Shown: positions 8,037 to 17,597 of the stretch, piece after piece
Position numbering within the stretch: position 1 is the stretch's first letter
How the letters are laid out: the number at the start of each line of letters is the position of its first letter
Assembly (NCBI RefSeq): GCF_026163565.1
Contig: NZ_JAPDKN010000002.1
Span: 62,001 to 126,000, forward strand
Length of the DNA: 64,000 bases
Source of the DNA: Chryseobacterium sp. YIM B08800
GTDB taxonomy: Bacteria; Bacteroidota; Bacteroidia; Flavobacteriales; Weeksellaceae
Reading direction: 5' to 3'
The notes under the pieces: model-generated
Told to the model about the DNA's origin: nothing
The model's database searches: none
What the model saw: only the letters and a program-made list of their open reading frames with translations
Position numbers and translations under genes: made by a program

Positions 8037-9422
8037 TTATTCTACTTCTTCAAAGAATTTTTTCACTTTCTCCATCAGCGACTGTCCGAATGTTGGTTTC
8101 GAAGGTCTTGATGTTTGTACCGGTGTTTTAAACTCTTCTTCTACTTGCGGTGCAGCCTGAGTTTGAGATTCAGCATTAACATTTGTCTGACTTTCTTTTT
8201 GCTCAACTTTTGTATCAGCTTCAATTTCAACTTTCTCTTCTACAACAACTGTTTTTTTATCTCTGATTTTCAAACTTTCCATCAGCAAACCAATAGAGGT
8301 AGCAAATTCCGGTCCTTTAAGATACTGGTTTTTATCGTTTGCAATATATTCATTGGCAAAACCAATTCTGCTGTCGAAACCTGTTGTGTAATTTGCCAAC
8401 TGACGAAGATGTTTCAAGTTTGAACCACCACCCGTCAATACAATTCCTGCAATCAGTTTTTTCTTTTGTTCAAATGCTCCGTAAGCTTTCAATTCTGTGT
8501 TAACCATTTCCAAGATTTCCTCCACTCTCGCATTGATAATCTGCGCTAAAGTTTTAAGAGAAATCTCTTTATCCGGTCTTCCATGAAGTCCCGGAATCGT
8601 AACAAATGTGCTGTCTTTTTCCAACTCAGGAACTGCAGAACCGAACTTAACCTTTAATTGCTCGGCGTGCTTTTCTATAATTGAACAACCTTCTTTGATG
8701 TCTTCCGTAATAATTCCGCCTCCGTAAGGGATGACGCAAGTATGACGGATGATATTATCTTTAAAAATAGCAATATCTGTAGTACCTCCACCGATGTCTA
8801 CAATTGCTACTCCTGCTTCTTTTTCTTCTTTAGTAAGAACAGCTTCAGAAGATGCTAAAGGCTCTAATGTAAGCGCTTCCATTTCCAAACCTGCTTCTCT
8901 TACACATCTTGCGATGTTCCTGATGCTTCCCATTTGTCCTACAACAACATGGAAATTTGCTTCCAGACGTTTTCCGTGCATTCCGACAGGCTCCTGAATT
9001 TCTCCTTCAGAATCAACCTTATATTCCTGTGGAAGTACGTGAATAATTTCCTCGCCCGGTAACATAACCAGCTTTTTTACCTGATCTTTTAGCGCTTCAA
9101 TATCATCATCTGTGATGAATCTATCCGGATGTTCACGCATAATGTAATCTGAATGCTGCAGTGAACGAATATGTTTTCCTGCAATACCCACAGTTACCTT
9201 ATGAATAGGAACTCCTGCGCTTGACTGTGCTTCAGACACAGCTGCCTTAATAGAGTTAATGGTTTGTGAAATATTATTCACAATTCCTTTATGAACTCCC
9301 AGACTTTTTGCCTTCCCTACACCGAGAATTTCTATTTTCCCGTGTGCATTCCTCCTTCCGACAATGGCGACAATCTTGGTTGTCCCGATGTCAAGACCTA
9401 CTGAATACTCTTGATTTTCCAT
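8037..9422 (-). CDS. ftsA: Cell division protein FtsA
   Basis: Actin-fold ATPase that anchors FtsZ filaments to the membrane. The 461-residue protein shows the N-terminal VGLDIGTTKIVAIVG phosphate loop, an inserted SHS2-type 1C domain, the VDIGGGTTDIAIF motif (about 205-218) and the GIVLTGGGSNL motif (about 330). The tail after residue 390 is Gln/Glu-rich and ends in a short amphipathic helix (MEKVKKFFEEVE) suited to membrane binding. It lies between ftsQ and ftsZ as in most bacteria. Confidence 0.97.
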   Translation of the reverse strand: MENQEYSVGLDIGTTKIVAIVGRRNAHGKIEILGVGKAKSLGVHKGIVNNISQTINSIKAAVSEAQSSAGVPIHKVTVGIAGKHIRSLQHSDYIMREHPDRFITDDDIEALKDQVKKLVMLPGEEIIHVLPQEYKVDSEGEIQEPVGMHGKRLEANFHVVVGQMGSIRNIARCVREAGLEMEALTLEPLASSEAVLTKEEKEAGVAIVDIGGGTTDIAIFKDNIIRHTCVIPYGGGIITEDIKEGCSIIEKHAEQLKVKFGSAVPELEKDSTFVTIPGLHGRPDKEISLKTLAQIINARVEEILEMVNTELKAYGAFEQKKKLIAGIVLTGGGSNLKHLRQLANYTTGFDSRIGFANEYIANDKNQYLKGPEFATSIGLLMESLKIRDKKTVVVEEKVEIEADTKVEQKESQTNVNAESQTQAAPQVEEEFKTPVQTSRPSKPTFGQSLMEKVKKFFEEVE

Positions 9423-9461
9423 TGTATATATCTCGATTTGATTTAATTACTTTTTTTATTA

Positions 9462-9511
9462 AATAGGATTACATCCTATCCTTTATTAAGCCGTCCTTTC
9501 GGGACTCTTTT
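9462..9511 (-). repeat. Two-hairpin spacer element, copy 1 (ftsQ-ftsA)
   Basis: On minus it reads as a short stem GTCCCGAAAGGAC-like, then ATAGGAT..ATCCTAT. The same element, about 80 percent identical by eye, lies in the murE-ftsI spacer at 19,083-19,140. Both directly follow the stop side of a dcw gene, so they are candidate RNA processing or stability hairpins. Confidence 0.6.
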
Positions 9512-10438
9512 TTATTCTATTTTAATTTTTGCCTTTGGTTTGGTCGCCGTTTTCTTTTCCGGAGTCTTCTTTTTTTCCTTAGGTTTGACGACTGCTTTTG
9601 GTTTCGTGTTTTCTTTCGGTTTTAAAGAAGTTGAGCTCGCTTTCTTAACTACTGCAACCGGAGCTTTTGCCAAATCTTTATGACTTGCTTTTAAAATACT
9701 GTCATTTTCTTTAAAATACGGATTCAGTGTTGTTACAATCTGATTCTGATATTTTACCGAAACCATACTGTATTTCTGAGGGTCCTGAAACACAAGATAT
9801 TTCTCAACAAAAGTTTTAAAACCTTTTACTTTTAGCTCAATATTATCTAAATCCCCAATTTCAACTTTATAATTTCCTTCACTGGTAAGAAGATTATAGC
9901 TGTCTTTATATTTTGATATCCCGATGAAATATTTTTTACTGAAATCATCTTTGTCAATTTTATCAACCAGTTCAGCAAGCTTTTCATATTCATCTTTTTT
10001 CACATCACCAGTCACCAACATACAAGGATGAGAATAGGTTTTGGAAATCGGAAATTCTATTCCTTTTTCGTCCACATAAAAATCCTTTCCTTTATAATTC
10101 AGCCTGAAAACCGGAACTCTTTGTTTGATGTCTAAATTCAGTTTTCCATTTAAATTTAAATACACATTCGCACTGTCAACCGCAGGAAGTGCATTAATTT
10201 TCTTTTCAAGCTCTGGAATATTTAAATCTCCAACTTTCCTTGACGGATTTTCTTTATTTACAATCTCACGAATATCTTTTTCATCAATGAAATAAACCGG
10301 AGTTTTCTCATTCATTTTTACAGAAATTTTATTGTCCGTAATCTTCTGACCCCCGAATTTCTTCAACGAGAAACTCAGCAGGAACCCAAGAATGATTACT
10401 GTGATGGCAATTTTTAAAATTCTGTACTTGTTTTTCAT
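9512..10438 (-). CDS. ftsQ: Cell division protein FtsQ/DivIB-like
   Basis: A 308-residue single-span protein of the divisome. One hydrophobic segment lies at about residues 8-25 (ILKIAITVIILGFLLSF). A POTRA-like region follows (KINALPAVDSANVYLNLNGKLNLDIKQRVPVFRL) and a beta domain to about 245. The last 60 residues are Lys/Pro/Ala-rich low-complexity sequence. Sequence conservation of FtsQ is weak, but position between murC and ftsA plus this architecture makes the call firm. The long basic tail is not needed for the fold; its role is unknown. Confidence 0.88.
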   Translation of the reverse strand: MKNKYRILKIAITVIILGFLLSFSLKKFGGQKITDNKISVKMNEKTPVYFIDEKDIREIVNKENPSRKVGDLNIPELEKKINALPAVDSANVYLNLNGKLNLDIKQRVPVFRLNYKGKDFYVDEKGIEFPISKTYSHPCMLVTGDVKKDEYEKLAELVDKIDKDDFSKKYFIGISKYKDSYNLLTSEGNYKVEIGDLDNIELKVKGFKTFVEKYLVFQDPQKYSMVSVKYQNQIVTTLNPYFKENDSILKASHKDLAKAPVAVVKKASSTSLKPKENTKPKAVVKPKEKKKTPEKKTATKPKAKIKIE

Positions 10439-10445
10439 ACTTTTT

Positions 10446-10512
10446 TGTATTCATGTATTAATGTAAAATGTATTTATGAGCAGTCATTAATACGTTAGTA
10501 CATTATTACTTT
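10446..10512 (-). repeat. Spacer repeat, family GTATTCATGTATT, copy 1
   Basis: Contains GTATTCATGTATTAATG, TAAAATGTATTTATG and TACTTTTTACATTTTA; the ATGTAAAATGTATT and AATACT.TTTACATTT parts can pair. Sister copies lie at 11,882-11,945 and 14,412-14,488. Confidence 0.6.
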
Positions 10513-11871
10513 TTACATTTTATTCATCCATTCACAAATCGGGTCATACAAAGTATCTATATTTCCGGCACCGACGGTAAGTAGAATGTCAAATTCTTTT
10601 TCTTTTATTTTGTTGAAAGCATCAGATAAATTCGACACTTCTTTTTTATCTAAAGTCACTTTTTCTAACAACCAATCTGAAGTGATTCCTTCAAAATTTT
10701 CCTGAAGCTCTCTTGCAGGATAAATATCAAGCAAAATCAATTCATTAGAATGATTTAAACTTTCCGCAAATCCATCAGCAAAATCTCTTGTTCTGCTGAA
10801 TAAATGCGGCTGAAAAACTACCAATAATTTTTTATCCGGATAAAACGTTTTAATTGAACCAACCACAGCATTAATTTCTGTTGGATGGTGCGCATAATCA
10901 TCAATATAAATTTTACCGCTCGGATAAATATGTTTTGTATATCTTCTTTTAATTCCTTTAAAATTGGCAATTGCTTTCTTTAAAATTTCAAAGTCTACTC
11001 CCAGATTATGAAGAATAGCCAATGCAACCGTTGCGTTTTCTACATTGTGAATTCCCGGAATATCCCACACAAAATCTTTTATTGTTTCTGTCGGCGTATG
11101 AAAATCAAAATAGATTTTATCATGATCCATACGAAGGTTATCCGAATAATAATCTGCTTTTTCGTTTGCTGCATAGGTTTTATGCGCTCTCCCGATTTCA
11201 ATTCCTTTTCTTACAAAAAGCTGTTTATCTTCCGGAACTAAAGCTGCAAACTGTTTAAAACCTTCTTCAATCGTATTTTTATCTCCATAAATATCCAAAT
11301 GATCGGCATCTGTAGAAGTAATCACTGCCCAATCCGGAGAAAGGTTAAGAAAACTTCTGTCGTATTCATCGGCTTCAACAACAGAATATTGCGAACCGTT
11401 ATATAGAAAATTCGATTTAAAATTCTCAGAAATTCCACCTAAAAAACATGAAAAAGGCAAATCTGCTTCTTTACACAAATGCGAAACCAAAGTAGACGTA
11501 GTTGTCTTCCCATGCGTTCCTGCAACAGCGATACAATCTGTATTTTCGGTAATTAAACCTAAAACTTTTGCACGTTTTAAAACTTCAAATTGATTTTCAT
11601 TAAAATAATCTAAAATCCCCAATTTCTTGATTGCCGGAGTATAAATTACCAATGTATTTTCTTTCTTAAGCGAAGTAATTTTTTCATCAATGACATCTTC
11701 AAAAACAATATCAATTCCTTCGTTCATTAAAGCCGTCGTCAATTTCGTGTTGGTTTTATCATAGCCCAAAACATTTTTACCCGAAGCATGGAAGTACCGT
11801 GCCAAAGCACTCATTCCGATACCTCCGATTCCAACGAAGTAAAAATTTTGACATGTTTCTAAATTGTTCAT
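10513..11871 (-). CDS. murC: UDP-N-acetylmuramate--L-alanine ligase
   Basis: Adds L-Ala to UDP-MurNAc, the first step of the stem peptide, in the cytoplasm. The protein has 452 residues from 11,871 (MNNLETCQNF). Motifs: YFVGIGGIGMSALA Rossmann start, VAGTHGKTTTSTLV ATP loop (about 112-125), EADEYDRSFL and DDYAHHPTEI Mur-ligase regions. The longer start at 11,898 uses an ATG inside the shared spacer repeat also found upstream of ftsQ and ftsW, so the shorter start is chosen. Confidence 0.96.
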   Translation of the reverse strand: MNNLETCQNFYFVGIGGIGMSALARYFHASGKNVLGYDKTNTKLTTALMNEGIDIVFEDVIDEKITSLKKENTLVIYTPAIKKLGILDYFNENQFEVLKRAKVLGLITENTDCIAVAGTHGKTTTSTLVSHLCKEADLPFSCFLGGISENFKSNFLYNGSQYSVVEADEYDRSFLNLSPDWAVITSTDADHLDIYGDKNTIEEGFKQFAALVPEDKQLFVRKGIEIGRAHKTYAANEKADYYSDNLRMDHDKIYFDFHTPTETIKDFVWDIPGIHNVENATVALAILHNLGVDFEILKKAIANFKGIKRRYTKHIYPSGKIYIDDYAHHPTEINAVVGSIKTFYPDKKLLVVFQPHLFSRTRDFADGFAESLNHSNELILLDIYPARELQENFEGITSDWLLEKVTLDKKEVSNLSDAFNKIKEKEFDILLTVGAGNIDTLYDPICEWMNKM

Positions 11872-11881
11872 TCTTTTTTCT

Positions 11882-11945
11882 TGTATTATTGTATTCATGT
11901 AAAGGGTATTTATGATTTCATTAATACATTTTACAATGATACTTT
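11882..11945 (-). repeat. Spacer repeat, family GTATTCATGTATT, copy 2
   Basis: Reads GTATTCATGTAAAGGG, TATTTATGATTTCATTAAT, ACATTTTACA and ATACTTTTTACAG. Same order of words as copies 1 and 3, with a shorter left half. Confidence 0.55.
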
Positions 11946-13088
11946 TTACAGTTTATTAAATATCTCATCTACGATTTCTTTTGCCGCATTGGGTTTGGCA
12001 AAATATTTAAGATTTTCAGACATTTCTTTTCTTACATTTTCATTTTCGCAGATCTCTGATAATGTATTCCAGAATTTCTCCTGCATTTCAGAATCTTTAA
12101 CCATTTTGGCTGCATTTTTTTCAACCAGATTCATCGCATTTTTTGTTTGATGATCTTCCGCTGCAAATGGAAAAGGAATCAATAAAACAGGCTTCTGCGC
12201 TACCGCCAATTCTGAAATGGCAATTGCTCCTGCTCTAGAAACAATTACATCCGCTGCAGAATAGGCTGTTTCCATGTCTTTGATGAATTCTCTTATTTGG
12301 ATGGAAGATGGAAGTTGGGTGTCGGAAGTTTTTTTAGCTTCGCTATTTTCGCTTCCAGCTTCCAGCTTCTGGCTTCCAACAATTTCCGTATAATCCAATT
12401 TTCCGGTTTGCCAGATTAATTGATATCCTTTTTCTTTAAGTTGATCAAGATTTCCTTTCCAACCATTGTTTAATGTTCTTGAACCTAAAGATCCGCCAAC
12501 TGATAAAATGGTCAATTTATTTTTATCTAAACCTAATTTTTCTTTGGCTGAAGAAGTTTCCTGCATTCCTGAAACAATATTCTCACGAATCGGATTTCCT
12601 AAAAATTTTATTTTTTCAGCCGGAAAACCTTCTACTTTTGGATAGGCTGTAAAAACGGCTTTTGCTTTTTTACTTAAAATTTTATTCGTCACTCCTGCAT
12701 GTGCATTCTGCTCCTGAATAAAGATCGGAATTCCCATTTTGCTGGCTTCATATAAAGCTGGTCCGCTTGCGAAACCACCCGTTCCTACTGCAAAATCAGG
12801 CGCAAAGTTTTTAATTATTCTTTTAGATTTAGATAAGCTTTTTAAAATTTTAAAAGGCAAACCTAAATTCGACAGCATATTTCCTCTGTCGATTCCTGCA
12901 ATGTCAATTCCTTCTATTTTGTAGCCAGCTTGCGGAACTTTTTCCATTTCCATTTTTCCGTTGGCTCCAATGAACAAAAACTCTGCATCAGGAAATCTTT
13001 TCTTGATCTCATCTGCAATAGCGATTGCCGGGAAGATGTGTCCTCCTGTTCCGCCTCCGGATAACAATACTTTTAGTTTTTTGTTCAT
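11946..13088 (-). CDS. murG: UDP-N-acetylglucosamine transferase MurG
   Basis: Membrane-associated glycosyltransferase that turns lipid I into lipid II. The 380-residue GT-B protein has GGGTGGHIFPAIAIAD (about 10-25), GGFASGPALYEA (about 100), the SVGGSLGSRTLN donor-domain loop (about 195) and ISRAGAIAISELA plus PFPFAAEDHQTKNA for UDP-GlcNAc binding. An insert of about 15 residues near 235-250 (GSQKLEAGSENSEAKK) is low-complexity. It lies between ftsW and murC in the usual order. Confidence 0.96.
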   Translation of the reverse strand: MNKKLKVLLSGGGTGGHIFPAIAIADEIKKRFPDAEFLFIGANGKMEMEKVPQAGYKIEGIDIAGIDRGNMLSNLGLPFKILKSLSKSKRIIKNFAPDFAVGTGGFASGPALYEASKMGIPIFIQEQNAHAGVTNKILSKKAKAVFTAYPKVEGFPAEKIKFLGNPIRENIVSGMQETSSAKEKLGLDKNKLTILSVGGSLGSRTLNNGWKGNLDQLKEKGYQLIWQTGKLDYTEIVGSQKLEAGSENSEAKKTSDTQLPSSIQIREFIKDMETAYSAADVIVSRAGAIAISELAVAQKPVLLIPFPFAAEDHQTKNAMNLVEKNAAKMVKDSEMQEKFWNTLSEICENENVRKEMSENLKYFAKPNAAKEIVDEIFNKL

Positions 13089-13164
13089 ACTTATTTATTA
13101 TTGATAAATGATGATTGATTAGCGATATGAAAATCAATTATAAATTATCATTCATCTTTTATAT
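13089..13164 (-). repeat. Hairpin-forming spacer repeat between ftsW and murG
   Basis: TTGATAAATGATGATTGAT on the left and ATCAATTATA..TTATCATTCATC on the right are imperfect inverted repeats. The right part matches the ftsA-ftsZ spacer. Confidence 0.5.
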
Positions 13165-14406
13165 TTATGCAATGTCGTTTATTTCGACAATGCTTTGTTT
13201 TTTGCCCATTCCTTCTTCATCGTAAATCTGAATTCTTGAGCTTATATTTAAAATAATTCCAAGCTGGATGTACGTTACCAACATGGATGTTCCTCCATAG
13301 CTTATCAGTGGCAATGGCTGTCCTGTAACCGGAATCAGATTCACTGCAACGGCAATATTTACTGCCAATTGTATGAAAATCATCACACCGAGACTGAGAA
13401 CGAGCAACGAGCCGAAAAATGCGGGCATTTTACTTGCAATCATTACAATCCTCACAATCATAATCAGATACATACTGATCAGAAATCCGGCTCCAATCAA
13501 ACCATATTCTTCAACAATTACGGCAAAAATAAAATCGGATGCAGATTGTGGAAGCATCTGTTTTAAAGCTGATTTACCAGGTCCCATTCCGGTAATTCCA
13601 CCGTGAACGATGGCAGCTTTTGCCTGCATTACCTGATAATTTTTTGCTTTTACACTTTCATCATCAACATCTGCAGATTTTGCCTTGCTCGATGTAAATG
13701 TTTCGATACGGCTCATCCATGTATGTACACGGTTTCCGCCAATCATGTTTGTGTTTAAAGCAATTAATAAAAACAATGTGATTGCTATAAATGATGCAGA
13801 GATAAATCCTGCAATATATTTCCAATGTAACTGACCGATAATCAAAACAATGACCGAAACCATTAAAATCATTAAAGCGGTAGAACCATTATCTTTTGCC
13901 ACCAACACAAAAACCAGTAAAATAGGTCCGAAAATGTACATTACATTCTCAATAGGAAGCCTCTCTCTGGTAATCTTCTTGGTTAAATACCTGCACAGAT
14001 AAATAATCAACATTAAAAAAGCAAAAGACGAAGGCTGGAACGAAATCGGTGTTCCCGGAATTTTCAGCCATCTTGAAGCACTCGCTCCGTCAATCGTTTG
14101 TCCTGTAAACATCGTGACAATCAACAGAATAATCATTAAACCCAACATAATACTGCTGAGTTTTCCCATATATTCATACTTCACGGTTCCCACCAATCGC
14201 ATAATTGCCAAACCTAAAACCACAAAGAACATGTGCTTCATAACATGACCCGTTGTAGTCCCGTTATTTACGATATATTCTAAGTTTGAACTTGCAGAAT
14301 AAACAGGGAAAATAGAGAAAATGGAGATCACAAGAATGACCATCCAAAGTACTTTATCGCCCTTTAGAAATTCGAATCTGCTTTCTTCTATATTCTGTTC
14401 GTTCAT
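13165..14406 (-). CDS. ftsW: Lipid II polymerase / SEDS protein FtsW
   Basis: SEDS-family glycosyltransferase that polymerises septal glycan with the partner PBP encoded at 19,141. The 413-residue protein has about ten hydrophobic helices, an extended loop of about 60 residues (MIGGNRVHTWMSRIETF) and the C-terminal signature NLIPVTGQPLPLISYGGTS. Start 14,406 (MNEQNIEES) is preferred: the ATG at 14,421 lies in the recurring GTATTCATG spacer word. Confidence 0.94.
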   Translation of the reverse strand: MNEQNIEESRFEFLKGDKVLWMVILVISIFSIFPVYSASSNLEYIVNNGTTTGHVMKHMFFVVLGLAIMRLVGTVKYEYMGKLSSIMLGLMIILLIVTMFTGQTIDGASASRWLKIPGTPISFQPSSFAFLMLIIYLCRYLTKKITRERLPIENVMYIFGPILLVFVLVAKDNGSTALMILMVSVIVLIIGQLHWKYIAGFISASFIAITLFLLIALNTNMIGGNRVHTWMSRIETFTSSKAKSADVDDESVKAKNYQVMQAKAAIVHGGITGMGPGKSALKQMLPQSASDFIFAVIVEEYGLIGAGFLISMYLIMIVRIVMIASKMPAFFGSLLVLSLGVMIFIQLAVNIAVAVNLIPVTGQPLPLISYGGTSMLVTYIQLGIILNISSRIQIYDEEGMGKKQSIVEINDIA

Positions 14407-14411
14407 ACGTT

Positions 14412-14488
14412 TCGTATTCATGTATTTATGTAAAATGTATTCATGATTCTAAATATCTTTATACATTAATACTTTTTACATTTTACAA
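14412..14488 (-). repeat. Spacer repeat, family GTATTCATGTATT, copy 3
   Basis: CGTATTCATGTATTTATG, TAAAATGTATTCATG and ATACATTAATACTTTTTAC in the same order as the ftsQ-murC spacer; internal inverted repeats ATGTAAAATGTAT and TACTTTTTACATTTTA. Confidence 0.6.
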
Positions 14489-15814
14489 TTATTTTAATAC
14501 TTGTTCCTTAAACTGATGACCTCGGTCTTCGTAGCTTTTGAAAAGATCAAAACTTGCGCAACATGGTGAAAGTAAAACCGTATCACCCTTTTTTGCTAAT
14601 GATTTTGCGGTTTCTACTGCTTCTTCCATGCTTGAAGTGCTGTAAATCAATTCTTTTTTGTTTTTAAAGAAGTCGATAATTTTCTGATTATCAATCCCTA
14701 AACAGACAATTGCTTTTACTTTTCTTTTAACTAAATCTTCAATTTCGGTATAGTCGTTTCCTTTATCTAAACCTCCTACAATCCAAACTGTAGGATTTTT
14801 CATACTTTCTAAAGCATAATACGTTGCATTTACGTTGGTTGCTTTGCTGTCGTTGATGTATTTTACACCTTCAATTTCTGTAACAAGCTCCAATCTGTGC
14901 TCAACCGCCTGAAAAGTCATTAATGAATTTCTTATGCTTTCGTTATTGATTTTCAATATTTTACCTGCAATTGAAGCCGCTAAACTGTTGGCAACATTAT
15001 GATTTCCCAATAAAGACAACTCATCAACTTTCATTGAGAATTCGTCCTTTAGTTTTACAACAATTTTATCTTCATTTACAAAACCTCCTTCATTCAATTT
15101 TTCTTTAGTTGAAAAAGGAATCATTTTCGCTTTAATTTCAAATTTTTCAAGAATATTTTTGCTCATTTCGTCATCTTTATTGTAGATGAAGAAATTATCA
15201 TTTTCCTGATTCTCAGTTATTCTGAATTTTGCTAAAGCATATTCTTCGTAGTTGTAATTGTACTGATCCAAATGATCTTTCGACAAGTTCAACAATAAAG
15301 AAATATACGGTCTGAAATTCTGAATATCATCTAACTGGAAAGAGCTTACCTCTAAAACATAATATTCATGGTTCTCATCGGCAACTTGCTTTGCAAAACT
15401 TTGGCCAATGTTTCCGCCTAAACCTACATTTAATCCGTCATTTTTCAGGATATAATAGATTAAAGACGTTGTCGTTGTTTTTCCGTTGCTTCCTGTGATG
15501 GCAATGATCTTTGCATCGGTAAATTCAGATGCAAATTCAATTTCAGAAGAAAGCCTGATCCCTTTCTCTTGAATTTTGATAATCATTTCTGCTTTTTTCG
15601 GAATTCCTGGGCTTTTTACAATCCAGTCTGCATTGAGAATTCTTTCTTCATCGTGACTTCCTTCTTCAAACTCAATACCATTTTCCGTCAAAAATTGTCT
15701 GTAATGATCCTTAATGGCTCCTTTGTCTGAAAGAAATACTTCCAAACCTTTTTTCTTAGCCAAATAAGCAGCACCACATCCACTTTCGCCACCTCCTAAA
15801 ACAACTATTTTCAT
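14489..15814 (-). CDS. murD: UDP-N-acetylmuramoylalanine--D-glutamate ligase
   Basis: Adds D-Glu to UDP-MurNAc-L-Ala. A 441-residue Mur ligase of normal length with an N-terminal Rossmann-like loop (VVLGGGESGCGAAYLAKKKG), ATP loop AITGSNGKTTTTSL (about 106-119), LLNLSKDHLDQY, NHNVANSLAA and the C-terminal ligase region with INDSKATN and SPCCASFDLFKSYEDRG. It lies between mraY and ftsW. Confidence 0.96.
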   Translation of the reverse strand: MKIVVLGGGESGCGAAYLAKKKGLEVFLSDKGAIKDHYRQFLTENGIEFEEGSHDEERILNADWIVKSPGIPKKAEMIIKIQEKGIRLSSEIEFASEFTDAKIIAITGSNGKTTTTSLIYYILKNDGLNVGLGGNIGQSFAKQVADENHEYYVLEVSSFQLDDIQNFRPYISLLLNLSKDHLDQYNYNYEEYALAKFRITENQENDNFFIYNKDDEMSKNILEKFEIKAKMIPFSTKEKLNEGGFVNEDKIVVKLKDEFSMKVDELSLLGNHNVANSLAASIAGKILKINNESIRNSLMTFQAVEHRLELVTEIEGVKYINDSKATNVNATYYALESMKNPTVWIVGGLDKGNDYTEIEDLVKRKVKAIVCLGIDNQKIIDFFKNKKELIYSTSSMEEAVETAKSLAKKGDTVLLSPCCASFDLFKSYEDRGHQFKEQVLK

Positions 15815-15898
15815 ATCTTTTTTATTTAATGATTGAAAGATTTAAATGATTCAAAAAATTTTTAAATGCTTAAATCTTTTCAATTTTAAATTAATTTT

Positions 15899-17140
15899 CT
15901 ATCTCATCTTCAATGTAATGAGACACACAATTGCCAACATAACTCCTATGATAATCATCCTATTAACGATTTTACTTTCGTGAAAACCGTCTTTCTGATA
16001 ATGATGATGAAGCGGAGACATTTTAAACAATCTATTATTTTGGGCATATTCCAACCCGAATTTTCTTTTTCTGTATTTAAAGACAACCACCTGAAGCATT
16101 ACCGAAATATTTTCAATTAAGAAAATTCCACAAAGCACTGGAATCATCAGTTCTTTTCTTAAAATAACCGCCAAAACAGCGATCACGCCTCCCAACATCA
16201 AACTTCCGGTATCTCCCATAAAAACCTGCGCAGGATAAGTGTTGTACCAGAAAAATCCGATAACCGCTCCGACCATTGCGACGGCAAAAATGGTAGTTTC
16301 ACCCATATTCGGGAGGAACATAATGTTGAGATAATCTGCGAAAATAATGTTCCCGGAAACGTATGCAAAAAATGCAAGCGCCAAAAGAATAATGGTACTT
16401 GTTCCTGCGGCAAGTCCGTCGATCCCGTCTGTAATATTGGCTCCGTTTGAAACAGCTGTTACAATAAAAATAACAATGGGAATAAAAACAATCCATGCCC
16501 ATTCATGGGCATCTTTGTCATTCATCCAAAATAAAATTCCGCTGTAATCGAACTCGTTATTTTTGGTAAATGGAACAGTGGAAACGGTAATTTTTTCTGT
16601 CGGCGAAAAATTTTGCTCAACATTATTTCTGTTGACTACTTTTGCATCTGCATACTTTCTTTTAACTGTAATATCCGGGTGGAAATACATTGTAACTCCG
16701 ATAATTAGTCCTAAACCGACCTGACCCACAATTTTGAATTTTCCGCTTAGTCCGTCTTTATTTTTCTTTATTTTCTTTAAATAATCATCTATAAAACCAA
16801 TCGCTCCCATCCAAATTACCGTTACGATCAAAAGAACGATGTAAATATTGGTAATTCTTGTAAAAAGCAATACCGGAATTAAGGTCGCAATAATGATGAT
16901 GAAACCACCCATTGTAGGGGTTCCTTCTTTTTGTTTTTGTCCGTCTAATCCCAAATCACGAACTAACTCGCCCATCTGTTTTCCTCTCAGGTAATTGATG
17001 ATGCTTTTTCCATAAACGAGAGCAATCATTAATGAAAGTAAAACAGCCATTCCTGCACGAAACGAAATGTACCTCAACATTCCCATTCCAGGAATATGGA
17101 TGCCTTGGCTCGTTAAATATTCGTATAGATAGTATAACAT
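15899..17140 (-). CDS. mraY: Phospho-N-acetylmuramoyl-pentapeptide transferase
   Basis: Integral membrane enzyme making lipid I from UDP-MurNAc-pentapeptide and undecaprenyl phosphate. The 413-residue protein shows GTPTMGG (about 73), [11 protein letters not shown] (catalytic Asp pair, about 113-123), [12 protein letters not shown] (about 228) and MGDTGSL with the HHH motif in [12 protein letters not shown]. An extra loop of some 60 polar residues at about 155-215 is typical of Bacteroidota MraY. It is followed by murD after a spacer with TTTAAAT-type repeats. Confidence 0.96.
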   Translation of the reverse strand: MLYYLYEYLTSQGIHIPGMGMLRYISFRAGMAVLLSLMIALVYGKSIINYLRGKQMGELVRDLGLDGQKQKEGTPTMGGFIIIIATLIPVLLFTRITNIYIVLLIVTVIWMGAIGFIDDYLKKIKKNKDGLSGKFKIVGQVGLGLIIGVTMYFHPDITVKRKYADAKVVNRNNVEQNFSPTEKITVSTVPFTKNNEFDYSGILFWMNDKDAHEWAWIVFIPIVIFIVTAVSNGANITDGIDGLAAGTSTIILLALAFFAYVSGNIIFADYLNIMFLPNMGETTIFAVAMVGAVIGFFWYNTYPAQVFMGDTGSLMLGGVIAVLAVILRKELMIPVLCGIFLIENISVMLQVVVFKYRKRKFGLEYAQNNRLFKMSPLHHHYQKDGFHESKIVNRMIIIGVMLAIVCLITLKMR

Positions 17141-17182
17141 TTTTTTAATTTAAAATTTAATTTATTTAAGAATTTAAAAATT

Positions 17183-17554
17183 CTAAGTTCTCTCAATATT
17201 CTCTTTTAAATACCTAATAAAGTTTGAAATATTAGAAGAAATTTCTCTTGAGAGATTGATTATTTCTTCCGCTGCATTTTCATCTCCTAGTTTCAACCTT
17301 TTACTTACAATCATCATGCTTCTTACTTCAGCACAACTGCCTTTTGCAATTTTTAAATATTTAATAAATTGTCTGTTATTATTATATTCTGAGCCTTCAG
17401 CAATATTATTTGATATTGAAAAACTGGCTCTTTTTATTTGATTATTAAATTCAAATTCTTTTTCTAACCCTTTAGATTTTAGAAATTGATAGACTTTCTC
17501 AATCAATTCTAAACTCTTGATGTAAACCGGAAAATTTTCAAAATTTGTAGTCAT
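17183..17554 (-). CDS. Four helix bundle protein (23S rRNA IVP / S23 family) inside the dcw cluster
   Basis: A 123-residue protein of the TIGR02436 four-helix-bundle family, with the signature SISNNIAEGSEYNNNRQFIK followed by YLKIAKGSCAEVRSMM. Members were first noted in intervening sequences of 23S rRNA but are found widely as single genes and their function is unknown. Start 17,554 is an ATG; the frame also has a GTG just before. It sits between murE and mraY, breaking an otherwise canonical order, flanked by spacers of TTTAAATCTTTAAAT-like repeats, which suggests insertion at a repeat site. Confidence 0.9.
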   Translation of the reverse strand: MTTNFENFPVYIKSLELIEKVYQFLKSKGLEKEFEFNNQIKRASFSISNNIAEGSEYNNNRQFIKYLKIAKGSCAEVRSMMIVSKRLKLGDENAAEEIINLSREISSNISNFIRYLKENIERT

Positions 17555-17597
17555 CACTAATTTTTAAATCTTTAAATCGGTTCAATCTTTAAATAAA

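Noticed and set aside
8749..8997. Plus-strand ORFs opposite ftsA, ftsZ, murC, murG and ftsI
   Set aside because: Low-complexity shadows of strongly supported minus-strand genes.
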